Shown: positions 17,236-27,883, counted from the stretch's first letter. The stretch: 39,803 nt of DNA from VBAS01 sp035318985 (GCA_035318985.1 DATHDP010000055.1:1-39803), one strand, 5' to 3'. A program made the numbers and translations. Notes: generated from the sequence alone by a model not told the origin.

Positions 17236-19593
17236 ATGATCAAAAATTATTTCAAAATTGCCTGGAGAAATTTGTTTAGAAATAAGGGATTTTCTGCAAC
17301 AAATTTGTTGGGGCTTACGATCGGTATCACTTGCACCATTTTAATTTCTCTATGGGTAAAAGATGAGCTTACTTATGATAAGTTTCACTCTAATTACAGC
17401 GGTATTTATAAAATATATGCGAACCGCGATTTCAATAACCAGGTTTTTACGGATGAAAACATGGTGCTCCCTCTTGCAAGCACGATTGAAAAAACAATTC
17501 CACAAATAAAACATGCCGTAGTTACCACACATAGGCAACCGCATATATTGGCTTACGGGGATAAAAAAATTAAGAAAGAAGGCTATACAGTCGGAGATCA
17601 TTTTTTTGAAATGTTCTCATGGAAGTTTATTAAAGGCGATGCAACTACTGCTCTTCATGATGCCTACTCGATCGTGTTAACGCAATCTGCAGCAAAAGCT
17701 TTTTTTGGGAATGATGATCCTATCAATAAAGTAATAAAGGTCGATAATGAATACGATGCAAAGATTACTGCAGTTGTTGCTGATGTGCCCGGCAATTCTA
17801 CTTTGCAATTTGATTTTGTAAATGCATTTAACTATGACAATGATTATTTAAAAAGAGCCATGACCAACTGGCAAAACTCTTCATGGGATGTTTATGTGCA
17901 GGTAAACAGGGCAGATCTGAAACAGGTTGAAAAAAGCATTAATGATATAAAATATCAGCATGATGAAGGCGATAAGAAGATAAGCACCTATTTCGCTTTT
18001 CCCATGAATAAATGGCGTTTACAGAGCGAATTTAAAGATGGAAAGAACACGGGAGGGATGATCGAATATGTTCGCCTGTTTAGCATCATTGCAGTTATTA
18101 TTTTATTAATTGCCTGTGTCAACTTTATGAATCTTTCTACAGCACGGTCTGAAAAAAGAGCAAGAGAAGTTGGTGTAAGAAAAACATTAGGTTCAGGTAA
18201 ACGGCAACTTGTATTTCAATTCTTTTCTGAATCTATCATTTTAGCGTCGATTGCTTTTGTTCTTTCGGTCCTTGCCGTTTTCCTGTTATTACCATTTTTC
18301 AATGACCTGGTTGATAAACATCTCTCATTAGATCTTTTGCAACCATTATTTTGGGTAGCTGGAATTGGATTGATAATTTTTACGGGTGTTGTCGCCGGAA
18401 GTTATCCTGCATTATACTTATCATCGTTTAGTCCGGTAAAAGTTTTAAAAGGGACTTTTCTTGCCGGCAAAAAAAGTGCATTGCCAAGACATATTCTTGT
18501 GATAGGACAGTTTGCAATTTCCATTCTTCTTATTTCAGCAACTATAATCATTTACCAGCAGATACAACATATCAAGAATCGTGATATTGGTTATGATCCT
18601 AATAATCTTATCATGGTGCCTGCATCTGACGATACACAAAAGAATTATACAGCAATAAGAGATGAGCTATTGAAAACCGGAGTTGTCAGCATGGTGAACA
18701 GATCCTTTTCACCTATAACAGATATATGGTGGAAAATGCCTGCTCCTGATTGGGATGGGAAGCCAGCAGGCGCCCAACTTATTGTTGCAGGGATGGCAAC
18801 GGATATTGACTATACAAAAACGATGGGTGTAAAGATTATTGAAGGAAAAGATTTTTCGGGGGTTCCCGCTGATTCAGCAAACATGCTGATCAATGAAGCA
18901 GCGGTAAAAGCAATGGGTTTAAAAAATCCTATTGGAACACAATTCAGGAATGGTACAGATAAGCATACCGTTATTGGTGTTACAAGTAATATTGTTATGG
19001 AATCGCCATTTAAGGCAGTAGACCCAATGCTTGTTTATTTTGATCCCAGGAACTCCAATTCAATAAACATCAGGCTAAAGTCTTCAGTAAAACCTCAACA
19101 GGCAATAAAAGCAATCGAAAAGGTATTTATTAAATATAACCCTGCAGTTCCATTCGATTACAAATTCGTCGATGAAGAATTCGGGAAGAAATTTTTAACA
19201 GAGGACCTGATCAGCAGGATCACCAACATATTTGCTGGACTTGCCATTTTCATTTGTTGCATCGGTCTTGCAGGCCTGGCATCGTTTACTATTGAAAAAC
19301 GTATTCGTGAGATCGGCATCCGCAAAGTAATGGGTGCAACATTGCAACAGTTGTTGTTGCTTATTTCTAAAGATTTTTTAAAGCTCGTCGGGATCGCATT
19401 TGTTATTGCAACACCTCTTGCATGGTGGTTTATGAATAATTGGTTGGAAAAATATCCTGATCGTATCACTATCAGCATTTGGTTGTTCGGAGCTGTCGGA
19501 CTGCTGATCCTTTTATTGGCATTGGTTGTTGTTAGTCTGAATACAATGAAAGCGGCTATTAGAAACCCGATAAAATCATTAAGAACTGAATAA
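17236..19593 (+). CDS. Permease P5, FtsX/MacB-type (subfamily C)
   Basis: 785 residues, the shortest complete permease here. Its C marks are LWVKDE after TM1, DGKNTGGMIEYVR (about 268-280) before TM2 and NFMNLSTARSEKRAREVGVRK in the first coupling loop. It is closest by eye to P8, sharing SEKRA and a LPRH/VPRK segment before TM5. The second coupling loop is KRIREIGIRKVMGAT with a Gln-rich LQQLLLL continuation, so it departs from the common RTKEIGIRKVLGAS. The tail is IKSLRTE. The second periplasmic domain is shorter than in subfamily A and accounts for the small size. It begins 10 bp after the P4 stop. Confidence 0.93.
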   Translation: MIKNYFKIAWRNLFRNKGFSATNLLGLTIGITCTILISLWVKDELTYDKFHSNYSGIYKIYANRDFNNQVFTDENMVLPLASTIEKTIPQIKHAVVTTHRQPHILAYGDKKIKKEGYTVGDHFFEMFSWKFIKGDATTALHDAYSIVLTQSAAKAFFGNDDPINKVIKVDNEYDAKITAVVADVPGNSTLQFDFVNAFNYDNDYLKRAMTNWQNSSWDVYVQVNRADLKQVEKSINDIKYQHDEGDKKISTYFAFPMNKWRLQSEFKDGKNTGGMIEYVRLFSIIAVIILLIACVNFMNLSTARSEKRAREVGVRKTLGSGKRQLVFQFFSESIILASIAFVLSVLAVFLLLPFFNDLVDKHLSLDLLQPLFWVAGIGLIIFTGVVAGSYPALYLSSFSPVKVLKGTFLAGKKSALPRHILVIGQFAISILLISATIIIYQQIQHIKNRDIGYDPNNLIMVPASDDTQKNYTAIRDELLKTGVVSMVNRSFSPITDIWWKMPAPDWDGKPAGAQLIVAGMATDIDYTKTMGVKIIEGKDFSGVPADSANMLINEAAVKAMGLKNPIGTQFRNGTDKHTVIGVTSNIVMESPFKAVDPMLVYFDPRNSNSINIRLKSSVKPQQAIKAIEKVFIKYNPAVPFDYKFVDEEFGKKFLTEDLISRITNIFAGLAIFICCIGLAGLASFTIEKRIREIGIRKVMGATLQQLLLLISKDFLKLVGIAFVIATPLAWWFMNNWLEKYPDRITISIWLFGAVGLLILLLALVVVSLNTMKAAIRNPIKSLRTE

Positions 19594-19603
19594 TAGTGTA
19601 ATC

Positions 19604-22036
19604 ATGATCAAAAACTATTTCAAGATCGCATGGCGAAATCTGCAGAAGCAAAAAATGTATTCTGTTATCAAGATCGGCGGATTTGCATTAAGCATCGCCG
19701 CTTGCCTGCTGATCGCTTTGTACATAAATGATGAATTGAGTTATGATAGATCCTATCCGACAACTGATCGCATATACCGGATAACAGGAGAATACAATAA
19801 CAACGGAAAAGTTGAAACCGGCGCTGATTGGCCACCTCCTATGGCAAAGGCGTTAAGAGAAGATTTTCCAGAAGTGGGAAAATCAGGTCGTTTGATGCCT
19901 CATCCACTTTTTTATTGTGCAGGCAGCAACCAGGTCAGAACCATCGATAACGAACAAAACACTTACGAAGAAGGATTTACTTATGCAGATCAGGATATGC
20001 TTGAGATACTGCAACTACCAATGATCTATGGAGACAGGGCTCACGCATTAAGTGAACCTAATACGATCGTTCTTACAAAAAGAAAAGCCGATAAATATTT
20101 TCCCAATCAAAACCCGGTTGGCAAACTTATGATCCTGAATAACGACAAATCCAGGATATATAAAGTGGGCGGTGTTATCAAAGATTTTCCTTTGACTTCT
20201 CATATTCATTATGATTTCTGGTTGACCATGACAGATTACAAGCTTTGGAATGGTGAACAGACAGGTTGGGGTTCCAGTAATTATTATACATATGTATTGC
20301 TAAAGCCGGGCAGCGATGCTACAAAATTGCAAAGCAAGCTTAAGTTAATATTGACGAAATATTATCTGCCTATGCTGCAGCAAGCCGGGGATAAGCAAGC
20401 AGATGAGTTTACACAAAAAGCAAAACTTCTTTTACAACCAATCAATGACGTACATCTTTATTCCTCCAATATTGATGACGGTCTTGAAAAAGGTGATATA
20501 CGTTTCGTATGGCTTTTCGGCGCCATTGCATGTTTTATTTTGATCATTGCATGTATAAATTTTATCAATCTTTCTACAGCAAAATCAGCCAACCGTGCAA
20601 AGGAAGTGGGCTTGAGAAAAGTAGTAGGGTCACATCGAATTAATCTCATTAAGCAATTTTTGACAGAATCCCTGCTATTCAGCATCTTTTCATTTGCATT
20701 GGGAATTTTTCTCGCCGCATTATTTCTCCCCTTTTTTAATAAACTGTTTGATAAAAACCTGAGTATTCCATGGATATCGTGGTGGTTATTTCCTGTCATG
20801 CTCATTGCAGCCATCATCATTGGCGTCATTGCAGGACTGTATCCATCATTTTATCTTTCTGCTTTTAAACCGATCGATGTTCTGAAAGGACAGTTAAGCA
20901 AAGGAAGCCGGAATTCGATTTTAAGAAACGGCCTTGTCGTCTTTCAATTCACTACTTCGATCATTCTTATCATCAGCACAACGGTCATTTACAAACAGAC
21001 ACATTATATACTGAATAAGAAGACGGGGTTCAATAAAGACCAGGTTTTATTGATACAGGGAACCAACACGCTGGGAGATAAAACACTGAGTTTTAAAAAT
21101 GAACTGTTGAAATCTGCTGATATAAAAGATGTTTCAATCAGTGATTATTTACCTGTGTCGGGAACTAAACGTGATGGCAATACTTTTTATAAGGAAGGAA
21201 AGATGAAGGAAGACATTGGGGTAAGCAGTCAGAAATGGAGAGTGGATCATGATTATATGAATACAATGGGAATGAAGATCATTGAAGGAAGAAATTTTTC
21301 AAAAGATATGGCTTCTGATTCTTCCGCTACCATTATCAATAAGGCCATGGCAGAAAAATTGGGCTTGAAAAACCCGATCAACCAACGTATTGTAAACGGA
21401 TGGGAAACATGGACAGTCATTGGCGTGATGGAAGATTTCAATTTTGAATCAATGAAGCAGAACGTAAACCCGCTTTGTGTTGTGTTAGGAAATAATACGT
21501 CAACGATCGTTGCTGTAAAAATAAAAACTACGAATACAAGATCAGTTATTGATCATATAAGCTCACTATGGAAAGACTTTGCGCCAGACCAGCCCATACG
21601 TTATACTTTTCTTGATGAGAGTTTCGCAAATATGTATGCGGAAGTACAACGTACCGGCGATATTTTTACTGCATTTGCTGTACTTGCTATCATCATTGCC
21701 TGCCTGGGTTTGTTTGCTTTATCTGCATTTATGGCTGAGCAGCGTAACAAAGAGATCGGTATACGCAAAGTGCTTGGTGCAACTGTAAGCAGCATTACAA
21801 CAATGTTGTCGAAAGATTTTATAAAACTGGTTATTATTTCCATTGTTATTGCAACACCGATCGCATATTGGACAATGACAAAATGGTTACAGGATTTTGC
21901 TTACCGCATTTCGATCAGTTGGTGGATGATCGCTGTAGCCGGTTTGGCCGCTATTATAATCGCATTGATCACGATAAGTTTTCAGTCAATAAAAGCCGCT
22001 ATTGCTAACCCTATGAAAAGTTTGAGAACAGAATAA
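19604..22036 (+). CDS. Permease P6, FtsX/MacB-type (subfamily A)
   Basis: 810 residues, the same length as P1 and apparently its closest relative here. Shared second-domain words are GFNKDQVL, MGM-II-GRNFSK, ATIIN and FES--QNV-PLC--LGN. N-terminal differences are substantial: TM1 is followed by NDELSYDRSYPTTDRIYRI, and a W-P-P-P element (76-79) opens the first periplasmic domain. That domain also has a Cys105 and an EEGFTYAD motif. The first coupling loop is NLSTAKSANRAKEVGLRKVVGSH (Lys for Arg), the second is RNKEIGIRKVLGAT, and the tail is MKSLRTE. It starts 10 bp after P5. A duplicated ancestor of P1 and P6 separated by other genes is the simplest reading. Confidence 0.93.
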   Translation: MIKNYFKIAWRNLQKQKMYSVIKIGGFALSIAACLLIALYINDELSYDRSYPTTDRIYRITGEYNNNGKVETGADWPPPMAKALREDFPEVGKSGRLMPHPLFYCAGSNQVRTIDNEQNTYEEGFTYADQDMLEILQLPMIYGDRAHALSEPNTIVLTKRKADKYFPNQNPVGKLMILNNDKSRIYKVGGVIKDFPLTSHIHYDFWLTMTDYKLWNGEQTGWGSSNYYTYVLLKPGSDATKLQSKLKLILTKYYLPMLQQAGDKQADEFTQKAKLLLQPINDVHLYSSNIDDGLEKGDIRFVWLFGAIACFILIIACINFINLSTAKSANRAKEVGLRKVVGSHRINLIKQFLTESLLFSIFSFALGIFLAALFLPFFNKLFDKNLSIPWISWWLFPVMLIAAIIIGVIAGLYPSFYLSAFKPIDVLKGQLSKGSRNSILRNGLVVFQFTTSIILIISTTVIYKQTHYILNKKTGFNKDQVLLIQGTNTLGDKTLSFKNELLKSADIKDVSISDYLPVSGTKRDGNTFYKEGKMKEDIGVSSQKWRVDHDYMNTMGMKIIEGRNFSKDMASDSSATIINKAMAEKLGLKNPINQRIVNGWETWTVIGVMEDFNFESMKQNVNPLCVVLGNNTSTIVAVKIKTTNTRSVIDHISSLWKDFAPDQPIRYTFLDESFANMYAEVQRTGDIFTAFAVLAIIIACLGLFALSAFMAEQRNKEIGIRKVLGATVSSITTMLSKDFIKLVIISIVIATPIAYWTMTKWLQDFAYRISISWWMIAVAGLAAIIIALITISFQSIKAAIANPMKSLRTE

Positions 22037-22046
22037 AATTATCACT

Positions 22047-24434
22047 ATGATCAAGAACTATTTATTATTATCCATTAAGCATCTGAAGAAACAGAAAATA
22101 TTTTCAGTCATTAATATATTGGGGCTGACCGTAGGTATTACCTGTTGCCTGATGATCTTTCTTTTTATCATGAATGAGTTGAGCTATGACAATTTTCATA
22201 AGAACGGAAAGAATATTTACAGGGTAATGCGGGTTGGCAATAATAATGGTGAAAGACGTGAGATACCTTACTTGTCTCCTCCCTATGGACCTGCTTTAGT
22301 AAATGATTATCCTGATGCCATTCAAAAGCAAGTAAGGCTAATGCGGGATAATGATCTTATCAGTTACAATAACATTTCATTCAATGAAACGAATATTTAC
22401 CTTACCGACAAAAACTTCTTTAGTTTTTTTGATTTTCACTTGGTCAAAGGCGATACTGCTACAGTATTAAAAGACCCTAATAGTATTGTCCTAACCGAGA
22501 CTGTAGCTAAAAAGTATTTTGGTAATGAAGATCCTATAGGAAAGACCCTTGAGTTTAATAAACAACAGCAATTAAAAGTTACCGGGATAGCTGCCGATGT
22601 GCCTTTGAATTCTCATTTGCAATTTGATATGGTTGTGCCATTAGAATTGCTTCGACCTATGCAACCCGATTGGTTCACTCAATGGCCAAATAATGGATTG
22701 TTTACTTATGTTCAATTAAATCCTGCAATAGATCCAAAAAAATTATCGACACAGTTTCCTTCTTTCATGGATAAATATTTGGGGGAGTATTATGCCCGGG
22801 CAGGTTTTAAAATGGGCCTGGTAATAAAACCTTTGGCTGATATTTATTTTGCTACAGATGCTTTAGATGGCAGCGTGAAACACGGGAATCAAAAAATGGT
22901 TTACATCTTTATGTCAATCGCCATTTTGATCCTGCTTATTGCATGTATTAATTTTATCAATCTTGCTACAGCAAGAGCTACAGACAGGGCTAAAGAAGTA
23001 GGATTGCGTAAAGTTTTAGGAGCTGTGCGCAAACAACTGGTAAGTCAGTTCATGATGGAATCTATTTTGTTTGCTACCGTTGCTTCTATACTTTCTTTTG
23101 GTCTTGTGAAAATATTGATGCCTGCATACACTAATTTATTAGGCTATCAATTGCCTTCTTTTTGGAATGATACACGAGTATATGGTTTTATAATTGCTGT
23201 TATAATAATTGTGGGATTGCTAGCAGGAAGCTATCCTGCATTTTTACTTTCATCATTTACACCGATCGAATCTTTAAAAGGAAAATTAAAAACTGGATTG
23301 AAAGGAGTTTTCTTTAGAAAAGCGCTGGTTGTTTTTCAATTTGGAATTTCGGTGTTGCTGATCGTAAGCGTCATTGTTATTACGAGCCAGATGAATTATC
23401 TGCGTAATACTGATCTTGGCTTTAACAAAGAACAATCAATGATCGTACGATTTGATAACATGAGCATTTCTGCGAAGAAAAAGCAATTTAAAAGTGAGCT
23501 ATTAAGTATTCCTGCTATAAATAGTGTGTCTTTAATGTCCGGAGAACCAGGAGGCTTTCATGATGGTTATTCTTTTGAGTCGCAAGCAAAACCTGATGAG
23601 AAAATGATGTTCAGTACTGAATTCACAGACCTTGACTTTGTAAAAACATTGGGAATAAAGATAATTGCAGGAAGAGATCTTTCAGAAAGTTTCACCACAG
23701 ATTCTGCGCAGTCAGTGCTTATCAATCGTAATGCTGCGAATAAACTTGGCTATACTCCTGAGCAGGCAGTTGGTAAATGGATAAAAAATGTTTCAAGAGA
23801 CAGTCTTCGCAGAACAATAGTCGGCGTGGTGGAAGATTATCATTATGTTTCTTTAAAAGACCCGATAGGCCCGTTGGTCATTTCACCCGGCAGAGACAAA
23901 CGTTTAGCATTGATCAAATTAAAAACGGATCAGCTGCAATCAACAATTGCCAGCATCAAAAAAATATATACGGCTGCTGCTCCTGATTATCCATTTGAAT
24001 ATAATTTCTTAGATGAGCAGTTTGACCGGCATTATAAAACTGAAGCAAAGCAGCAGGCAGTGTTGGGTATTTTTTCAGCTATTGCAATTTTTATCGCATG
24101 TCTTGGCTTATTTGGTTTAGCTTCTTATACTGCAATAAAGAGAACAAAAGAGATCGGCGTACGAAAAGTGCTCGGTTCTTCAATTCAGAATATTTGTTTT
24201 TTATTATCAAAAGACTTGTTGCGCCCAGTTTTATTGGGAACCTTATTGGCAACACCGGTTGGTTACTATGCAATGAATAAATGGTTACAAAGTTTTGCGT
24301 ACCGGATCGATCTTCATTGGTGGATGTTTGGAGTCGCTGTTTTTACTGCCATGGTTATTGCATTATTGACGGTAGGTTCCCAAGCCATAAAGGCTGCTCT
24401 TGCAAATCCGATTAAATCATTAAGAACTGAATAA
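22047..24434 (+). CDS. Permease P7, FtsX/MacB-type (subfamily A, divergent start)
   Basis: 795 residues. The N-terminus MIKNYLLLSIKHLKKQKIFS departs from the FKIAWRN pattern, but TM1 (about 21-42) keeps INILGLTVGITCCLMI. It has an A-like TM2 (CINFINLATARATDRAKEVGLRKVLGA). The second coupling loop is RTKEIGVRKVLGSS and the tail is IKSLRTE. After TM1 the periplasmic domain opens with PYLSPPYGPAL, rich in Pro. The second domain carries the MSGEPGGFHDGYSF stretch, not shared by eye with the other permeases. It starts 10 bp after the P6 stop. There are no frameshifts or internal stops; plus-strand short frames inside it are out-of-frame readings. Confidence 0.92.
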   Translation: MIKNYLLLSIKHLKKQKIFSVINILGLTVGITCCLMIFLFIMNELSYDNFHKNGKNIYRVMRVGNNNGERREIPYLSPPYGPALVNDYPDAIQKQVRLMRDNDLISYNNISFNETNIYLTDKNFFSFFDFHLVKGDTATVLKDPNSIVLTETVAKKYFGNEDPIGKTLEFNKQQQLKVTGIAADVPLNSHLQFDMVVPLELLRPMQPDWFTQWPNNGLFTYVQLNPAIDPKKLSTQFPSFMDKYLGEYYARAGFKMGLVIKPLADIYFATDALDGSVKHGNQKMVYIFMSIAILILLIACINFINLATARATDRAKEVGLRKVLGAVRKQLVSQFMMESILFATVASILSFGLVKILMPAYTNLLGYQLPSFWNDTRVYGFIIAVIIIVGLLAGSYPAFLLSSFTPIESLKGKLKTGLKGVFFRKALVVFQFGISVLLIVSVIVITSQMNYLRNTDLGFNKEQSMIVRFDNMSISAKKKQFKSELLSIPAINSVSLMSGEPGGFHDGYSFESQAKPDEKMMFSTEFTDLDFVKTLGIKIIAGRDLSESFTTDSAQSVLINRNAANKLGYTPEQAVGKWIKNVSRDSLRRTIVGVVEDYHYVSLKDPIGPLVISPGRDKRLALIKLKTDQLQSTIASIKKIYTAAAPDYPFEYNFLDEQFDRHYKTEAKQQAVLGIFSAIAIFIACLGLFGLASYTAIKRTKEIGVRKVLGSSIQNICFLLSKDLLRPVLLGTLLATPVGYYAMNKWLQSFAYRIDLHWWMFGVAVFTAMVIALLTVGSQAIKAALANPIKSLRTE

Positions 24435-24443
24435 TACCTGCTT

Positions 24444-26825
24444 ATGATAAGAAACTATTTCAAAGTTGCCTGGAGAAACCTTATAAAAAGTAAAGGGTAC
24501 AGTCTTATTAACATTGGCGGGCTTGCTACAGGTATGGCTGTGGCTATACTTATTGGTTTGTGGATATATGATGAAGTAAGTTTTAACCGCTATCATGAAA
24601 ATTACAGTCGCGTTGCACAAGTGATGCAAAACCAAACGTTCAATGGAACAAAAGGAACTGAAAATACATTACCCTATCTGACTGCTGATGAAATACGAAA
24701 CAAATTTTCTTCTGATTTTAAATATGTAGCCGAGGCTTCATGGGATGGTGATTACGTTTTATCTGTTGGTGATAGAAGATTTATGATCGGGGGACAATTC
24801 TTTGGACCAAAGATCACTGAGATATTAACCCTTAAAATGATCCATGGTACAAGAGATGGTCTTAAAGAACCTTATTCAATTTTATTGTCAAAGTCGGTGG
24901 CTAAAACTTTTTTTGGTAATGATGATCCCGTAGGTAAAACTATCACCCTTGGGAATAAGTATGATCTGAAAGTAACCGGGGTATATGAAGATTTTCCATA
25001 TAACTCGTCATTCAACAAAATAAAAGTTTTTTTACCATGGGAACTGTTTATTATAATGAACCAATGGATAAAGAAAATGGATGATCCATGGGGCAGCAAC
25101 TTTACACAATGTTATGCAATGATCGCTGACAATGCGAATATGGAAAAAGTTTCTGCGAAGATCAAAGATGTAAAATATAATAAAGTAAGTAAGGACGAAC
25201 AGAGATACAAAGCGGAGGTGTTTCTTCACCCGATGTCTAACTGGCATTTATATTCTGATTTTAAAAAGGGAGTAAACACAGGAGGACGAATTGAATTTGT
25301 CTGGCTTTTTGGTATCATCGGGATCTTCGTTTTGCTATTGGCCTGTATCAATTTTATGAACTTAAGTACGGCACGTTCAGAAAAAAGAGCCAAAGAAGTT
25401 GGAATTCGTAAAGCAATTGGTTCGATGCGTCGGCAACTGATCAAACAATTTTTTGCAGAATCATTATTAGTTGTTTTCATTGCTTTTTTTATTTCGTTGA
25501 TCATTGTGACGTTGGTGCTACCAGCTTTCAACGATGTTGCTGATAAGAAGATGGCGGTCCTTTGGACAAATCCTTTGTTCTGGATCTATTGTTTAGCTTT
25601 TATACTTTTTACAGGATTGATCGCTGGAAGTTATCCTGCACTTTATCTATCATCTTTTCACCCGGTAAAAATTCTTAAAGGCACGTTTAAAGTTGGGCGT
25701 TTTTCAGCCGTTCCTCGTAAAGTAATGGTGGTAATTCAATTTACTGTTTCAGTTGCTTTGATCATTGGAACCGTAATTGTTTTTCAACAGATACAATATG
25801 CGAAAGATCGTCCGATCGGTTATCAAAAAGATGGGTTGCTCCGGATACCATTAGCAGATGAAGTTTATAAACATTATGAAGCGGTGAGAACTGAATTAAA
25901 GAACGAAAGGGTAATTACTGAAATGGCTATTTCGCAAAGTCCGCTTACAAATGTGTGGAATACCAATGGTGGATTTAATTGGGAAGGAAAAGATCCTAAC
26001 ATGGGTGTTGATTTTCCCAACAATACAGTATCATACGAGTATGGAAAAACGATTGGCTGGACGATCAAAGAAGGAAGAGATTTTTCCCGCGACTTTGCTT
26101 CTGATTCAACGGCATTTATTATTAATGAATCAGCTGTTAAGTTTTTGGGATTTAAAGATCCGGTTGGTAAAATACTGGAATGGGAGAAAGTTCCATACAC
26201 GATCATTGGTGTTGTAAAAGATCTGTTGGTTGAATCACCATATTATCCTGTACGGGCTTCTTTGTATCATTTGGCAACGGAACAGGAAAATTTATTGATC
26301 ATTCGTTTGAACAGGGATAAGAGTGCAAAAGCATGTCTTACAAAAATTGAAAGTGTATTAAAAAAGTATGAACCTAAGCAGCCTTTTGTGTACAATTTTA
26401 CCGATGAAGAATTTGCGAACAAGTTTGGGAACGAAGAACGCATCGGTAAACTGGCTTCTTACTTTTCTGTTCTTGCCATATTTATTTCCTGTCTTGGTCT
26501 TTTTGGTTTAGCAAGTTTTGTAGCTGAGCAACGTACCAAAGAGATCGGTATCCGCAAAGTGTTGGGAGCATCAGTAATGAGTCTTTGGAGAATGCTTTCA
26601 AAAGATTTTATTTTCCTGGTACTTGTTTCATGTTTTGTAGCTATCCCGGTTTCCTATTTCTATTTAAAAGGATGGTTGGCAAAATATGACTATCGAATCC
26701 AGATCTCCTGGTGGGTATTTGCAGCAGCGGGTGCTTGTGCACTTCTGATTACAATTCTTGTTGTGAGTTCACAAGCAATAAAAGCAGCTCTTGCAAATCC
26801 GGCAAAAAGTTTAAAAACCGAATAA
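24444..26825 (+). CDS. Permease P8, FtsX/MacB-type (subfamily C)
   Basis: 793 residues. Its C marks are LWIYDE after TM1, KGVNTGGRIEFVW (about 275-287) before TM2 and NFMNLSTARSEKRAKEVGIRK in the first coupling loop. It is the sister of P5 by shared SEKRA and TLP elements. The IYRV motif near residue 56 that follows TM1 in most paralogues reads VAQVMQ here. TM7 ends with SYFYLKGWLAKYDYRIQ rather than the common NKWLQDFAYRI, and the tail is AKSLKTE, the only Lys variant. It is the last permease before the secreted repeat protein (21-bp gap), which it may be co-expressed with. Confidence 0.93.
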   Translation: MIRNYFKVAWRNLIKSKGYSLINIGGLATGMAVAILIGLWIYDEVSFNRYHENYSRVAQVMQNQTFNGTKGTENTLPYLTADEIRNKFSSDFKYVAEASWDGDYVLSVGDRRFMIGGQFFGPKITEILTLKMIHGTRDGLKEPYSILLSKSVAKTFFGNDDPVGKTITLGNKYDLKVTGVYEDFPYNSSFNKIKVFLPWELFIIMNQWIKKMDDPWGSNFTQCYAMIADNANMEKVSAKIKDVKYNKVSKDEQRYKAEVFLHPMSNWHLYSDFKKGVNTGGRIEFVWLFGIIGIFVLLLACINFMNLSTARSEKRAKEVGIRKAIGSMRRQLIKQFFAESLLVVFIAFFISLIIVTLVLPAFNDVADKKMAVLWTNPLFWIYCLAFILFTGLIAGSYPALYLSSFHPVKILKGTFKVGRFSAVPRKVMVVIQFTVSVALIIGTVIVFQQIQYAKDRPIGYQKDGLLRIPLADEVYKHYEAVRTELKNERVITEMAISQSPLTNVWNTNGGFNWEGKDPNMGVDFPNNTVSYEYGKTIGWTIKEGRDFSRDFASDSTAFIINESAVKFLGFKDPVGKILEWEKVPYTIIGVVKDLLVESPYYPVRASLYHLATEQENLLIIRLNRDKSAKACLTKIESVLKKYEPKQPFVYNFTDEEFANKFGNEERIGKLASYFSVLAIFISCLGLFGLASFVAEQRTKEIGIRKVLGASVMSLWRMLSKDFIFLVLVSCFVAIPVSYFYLKGWLAKYDYRIQISWWVFAAAGACALLITILVVSSQAIKAALANPAKSLKTE

Positions 26826-26846
26826 TTATAAATTAAAAAATCAATT

Positions 26847-27878
26847 ATGAGAAAGCTTTTTTTATTAAACCTTGTTATTGCCATCAGCTTTTCAGTCGTT
26901 GCGCAAAACAAAGAGCCTTATATGACAAAGTCATTAAGCAGTGAATCAGTAAAAAGCACAGAAGTGCAAACTTCCGGTGGAAGTATTTCTGTAACGGGTG
27001 TAAACTCAGCCGCTGAAACAAAGGTTGAAGTATACATTCATGGCAATAACGGCAAAAATGAAATTTCAAAAGAAGAGATCGTAAAACGATTAGAAGATTA
27101 TGACCTCACGGTGTCTGTGAGCAGTAATAAGTTAACAGCAATCGCAAGACCAAAACAAAGAAATATGGATTGGAAAAAAGGTTTGAGTATTTCTTTTAAG
27201 GTTTTTGTACTAAAAAATATTTCTACTGATCTGTCAACAAGCGGAGGCAGCATCAGCTTAACCAATTTAACAGGAGAACAAAAATTTTCAACAAGCGGTG
27301 GCAGTTTGAATATAGATAATGTGGGAGGAAATATAGATGGAAGAACTTCAGGCGGAAGCATACATCTCGCAAATTCAAGAGATGATATTGATCTTTCAAC
27401 CAGCGGTGGCAGCATTGAAGCCAGCAATTGTGATGGAAAACTTCGTCTCAGCACTTCAGGTGGTTCGCTGAATCTAAAAGATCTGAAAGGAGATATAAGA
27501 GCTACAACAAGTGGTGGAAGTGTTAATGGAAGAAACATAAGTGGTGAATTAGTTACGCATACATCTGGCGGCGGTATTCATCTTTATGATCTTGCCTGCA
27601 GTTTGGAAGCATCAAACAGTGGCGGCGGAATTGATATTGAAATAAAGGAATTAGGTAAGTATGTAAAAGTTTCAAACTCTGGTGGTCACATTGATCTGCA
27701 GCTTCCAAAAGATAAAGGTGTTGATCTTGATCTGTCCGGAGGAAAGATCAAAACAGATCAGTTGGGGAATTTTAATGGAAAGATCGAAGATGATCAGCTG
27801 GAAGGAAAAATAAATGGTGGTGGTGTATCTGTGAAAGTAAGATCATCTGGTGGCAGGATCAGTCTTGCGTTTAAATAA
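26847..27878 (+). CDS. Secreted DUF4097/toastrack-like beta-repeat protein
   Basis: 343 residues. The signal peptide is about 1-20 (IAISFSVVAQ), with no lipobox. A first TSGGSI unit is at 42. A non-repeat domain follows (about 52-125), then a regular array of [TN]SGG turns at 131, 149, 167, 185, 203, 221, 239 and 257, every one exactly 18 residues apart. Looser units follow at 277, 296 and 333. Each unit reads xSGGSIxLxNxxGxIxxx, which fits stacked beta-strands with Gly-Gly turns (a beta-solenoid). DUF4097 proteins are often envelope-stress or adhesin-like and frequently sit beside ABC transporters. Being in the middle of a permease run, directly after P8, suggests a periplasmic or surface partner. 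No enzymatic residues are visible. Confidence 0.85.
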   Translation: MRKLFLLNLVIAISFSVVAQNKEPYMTKSLSSESVKSTEVQTSGGSISVTGVNSAAETKVEVYIHGNNGKNEISKEEIVKRLEDYDLTVSVSSNKLTAIARPKQRNMDWKKGLSISFKVFVLKNISTDLSTSGGSISLTNLTGEQKFSTSGGSLNIDNVGGNIDGRTSGGSIHLANSRDDIDLSTSGGSIEASNCDGKLRLSTSGGSLNLKDLKGDIRATTSGGSVNGRNISGELVTHTSGGGIHLYDLACSLEASNSGGGIDIEIKELGKYVKVSNSGGHIDLQLPKDKGVDLDLSGGKIKTDQLGNFNGKIEDDQLEGKINGGGVSVKVRSSGGRISLAFK

Positions 27879-27883
27879 TAGAT

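Noticed and set aside
27237..27746. Regular 54-bp periodicity as a CRISPR or tandem DNA repeat
   Set aside because: The periodicity follows the 18-residue protein repeat inside an intact gene. The DNA units are diverged at the third codon positions and there are no uniform spacers.
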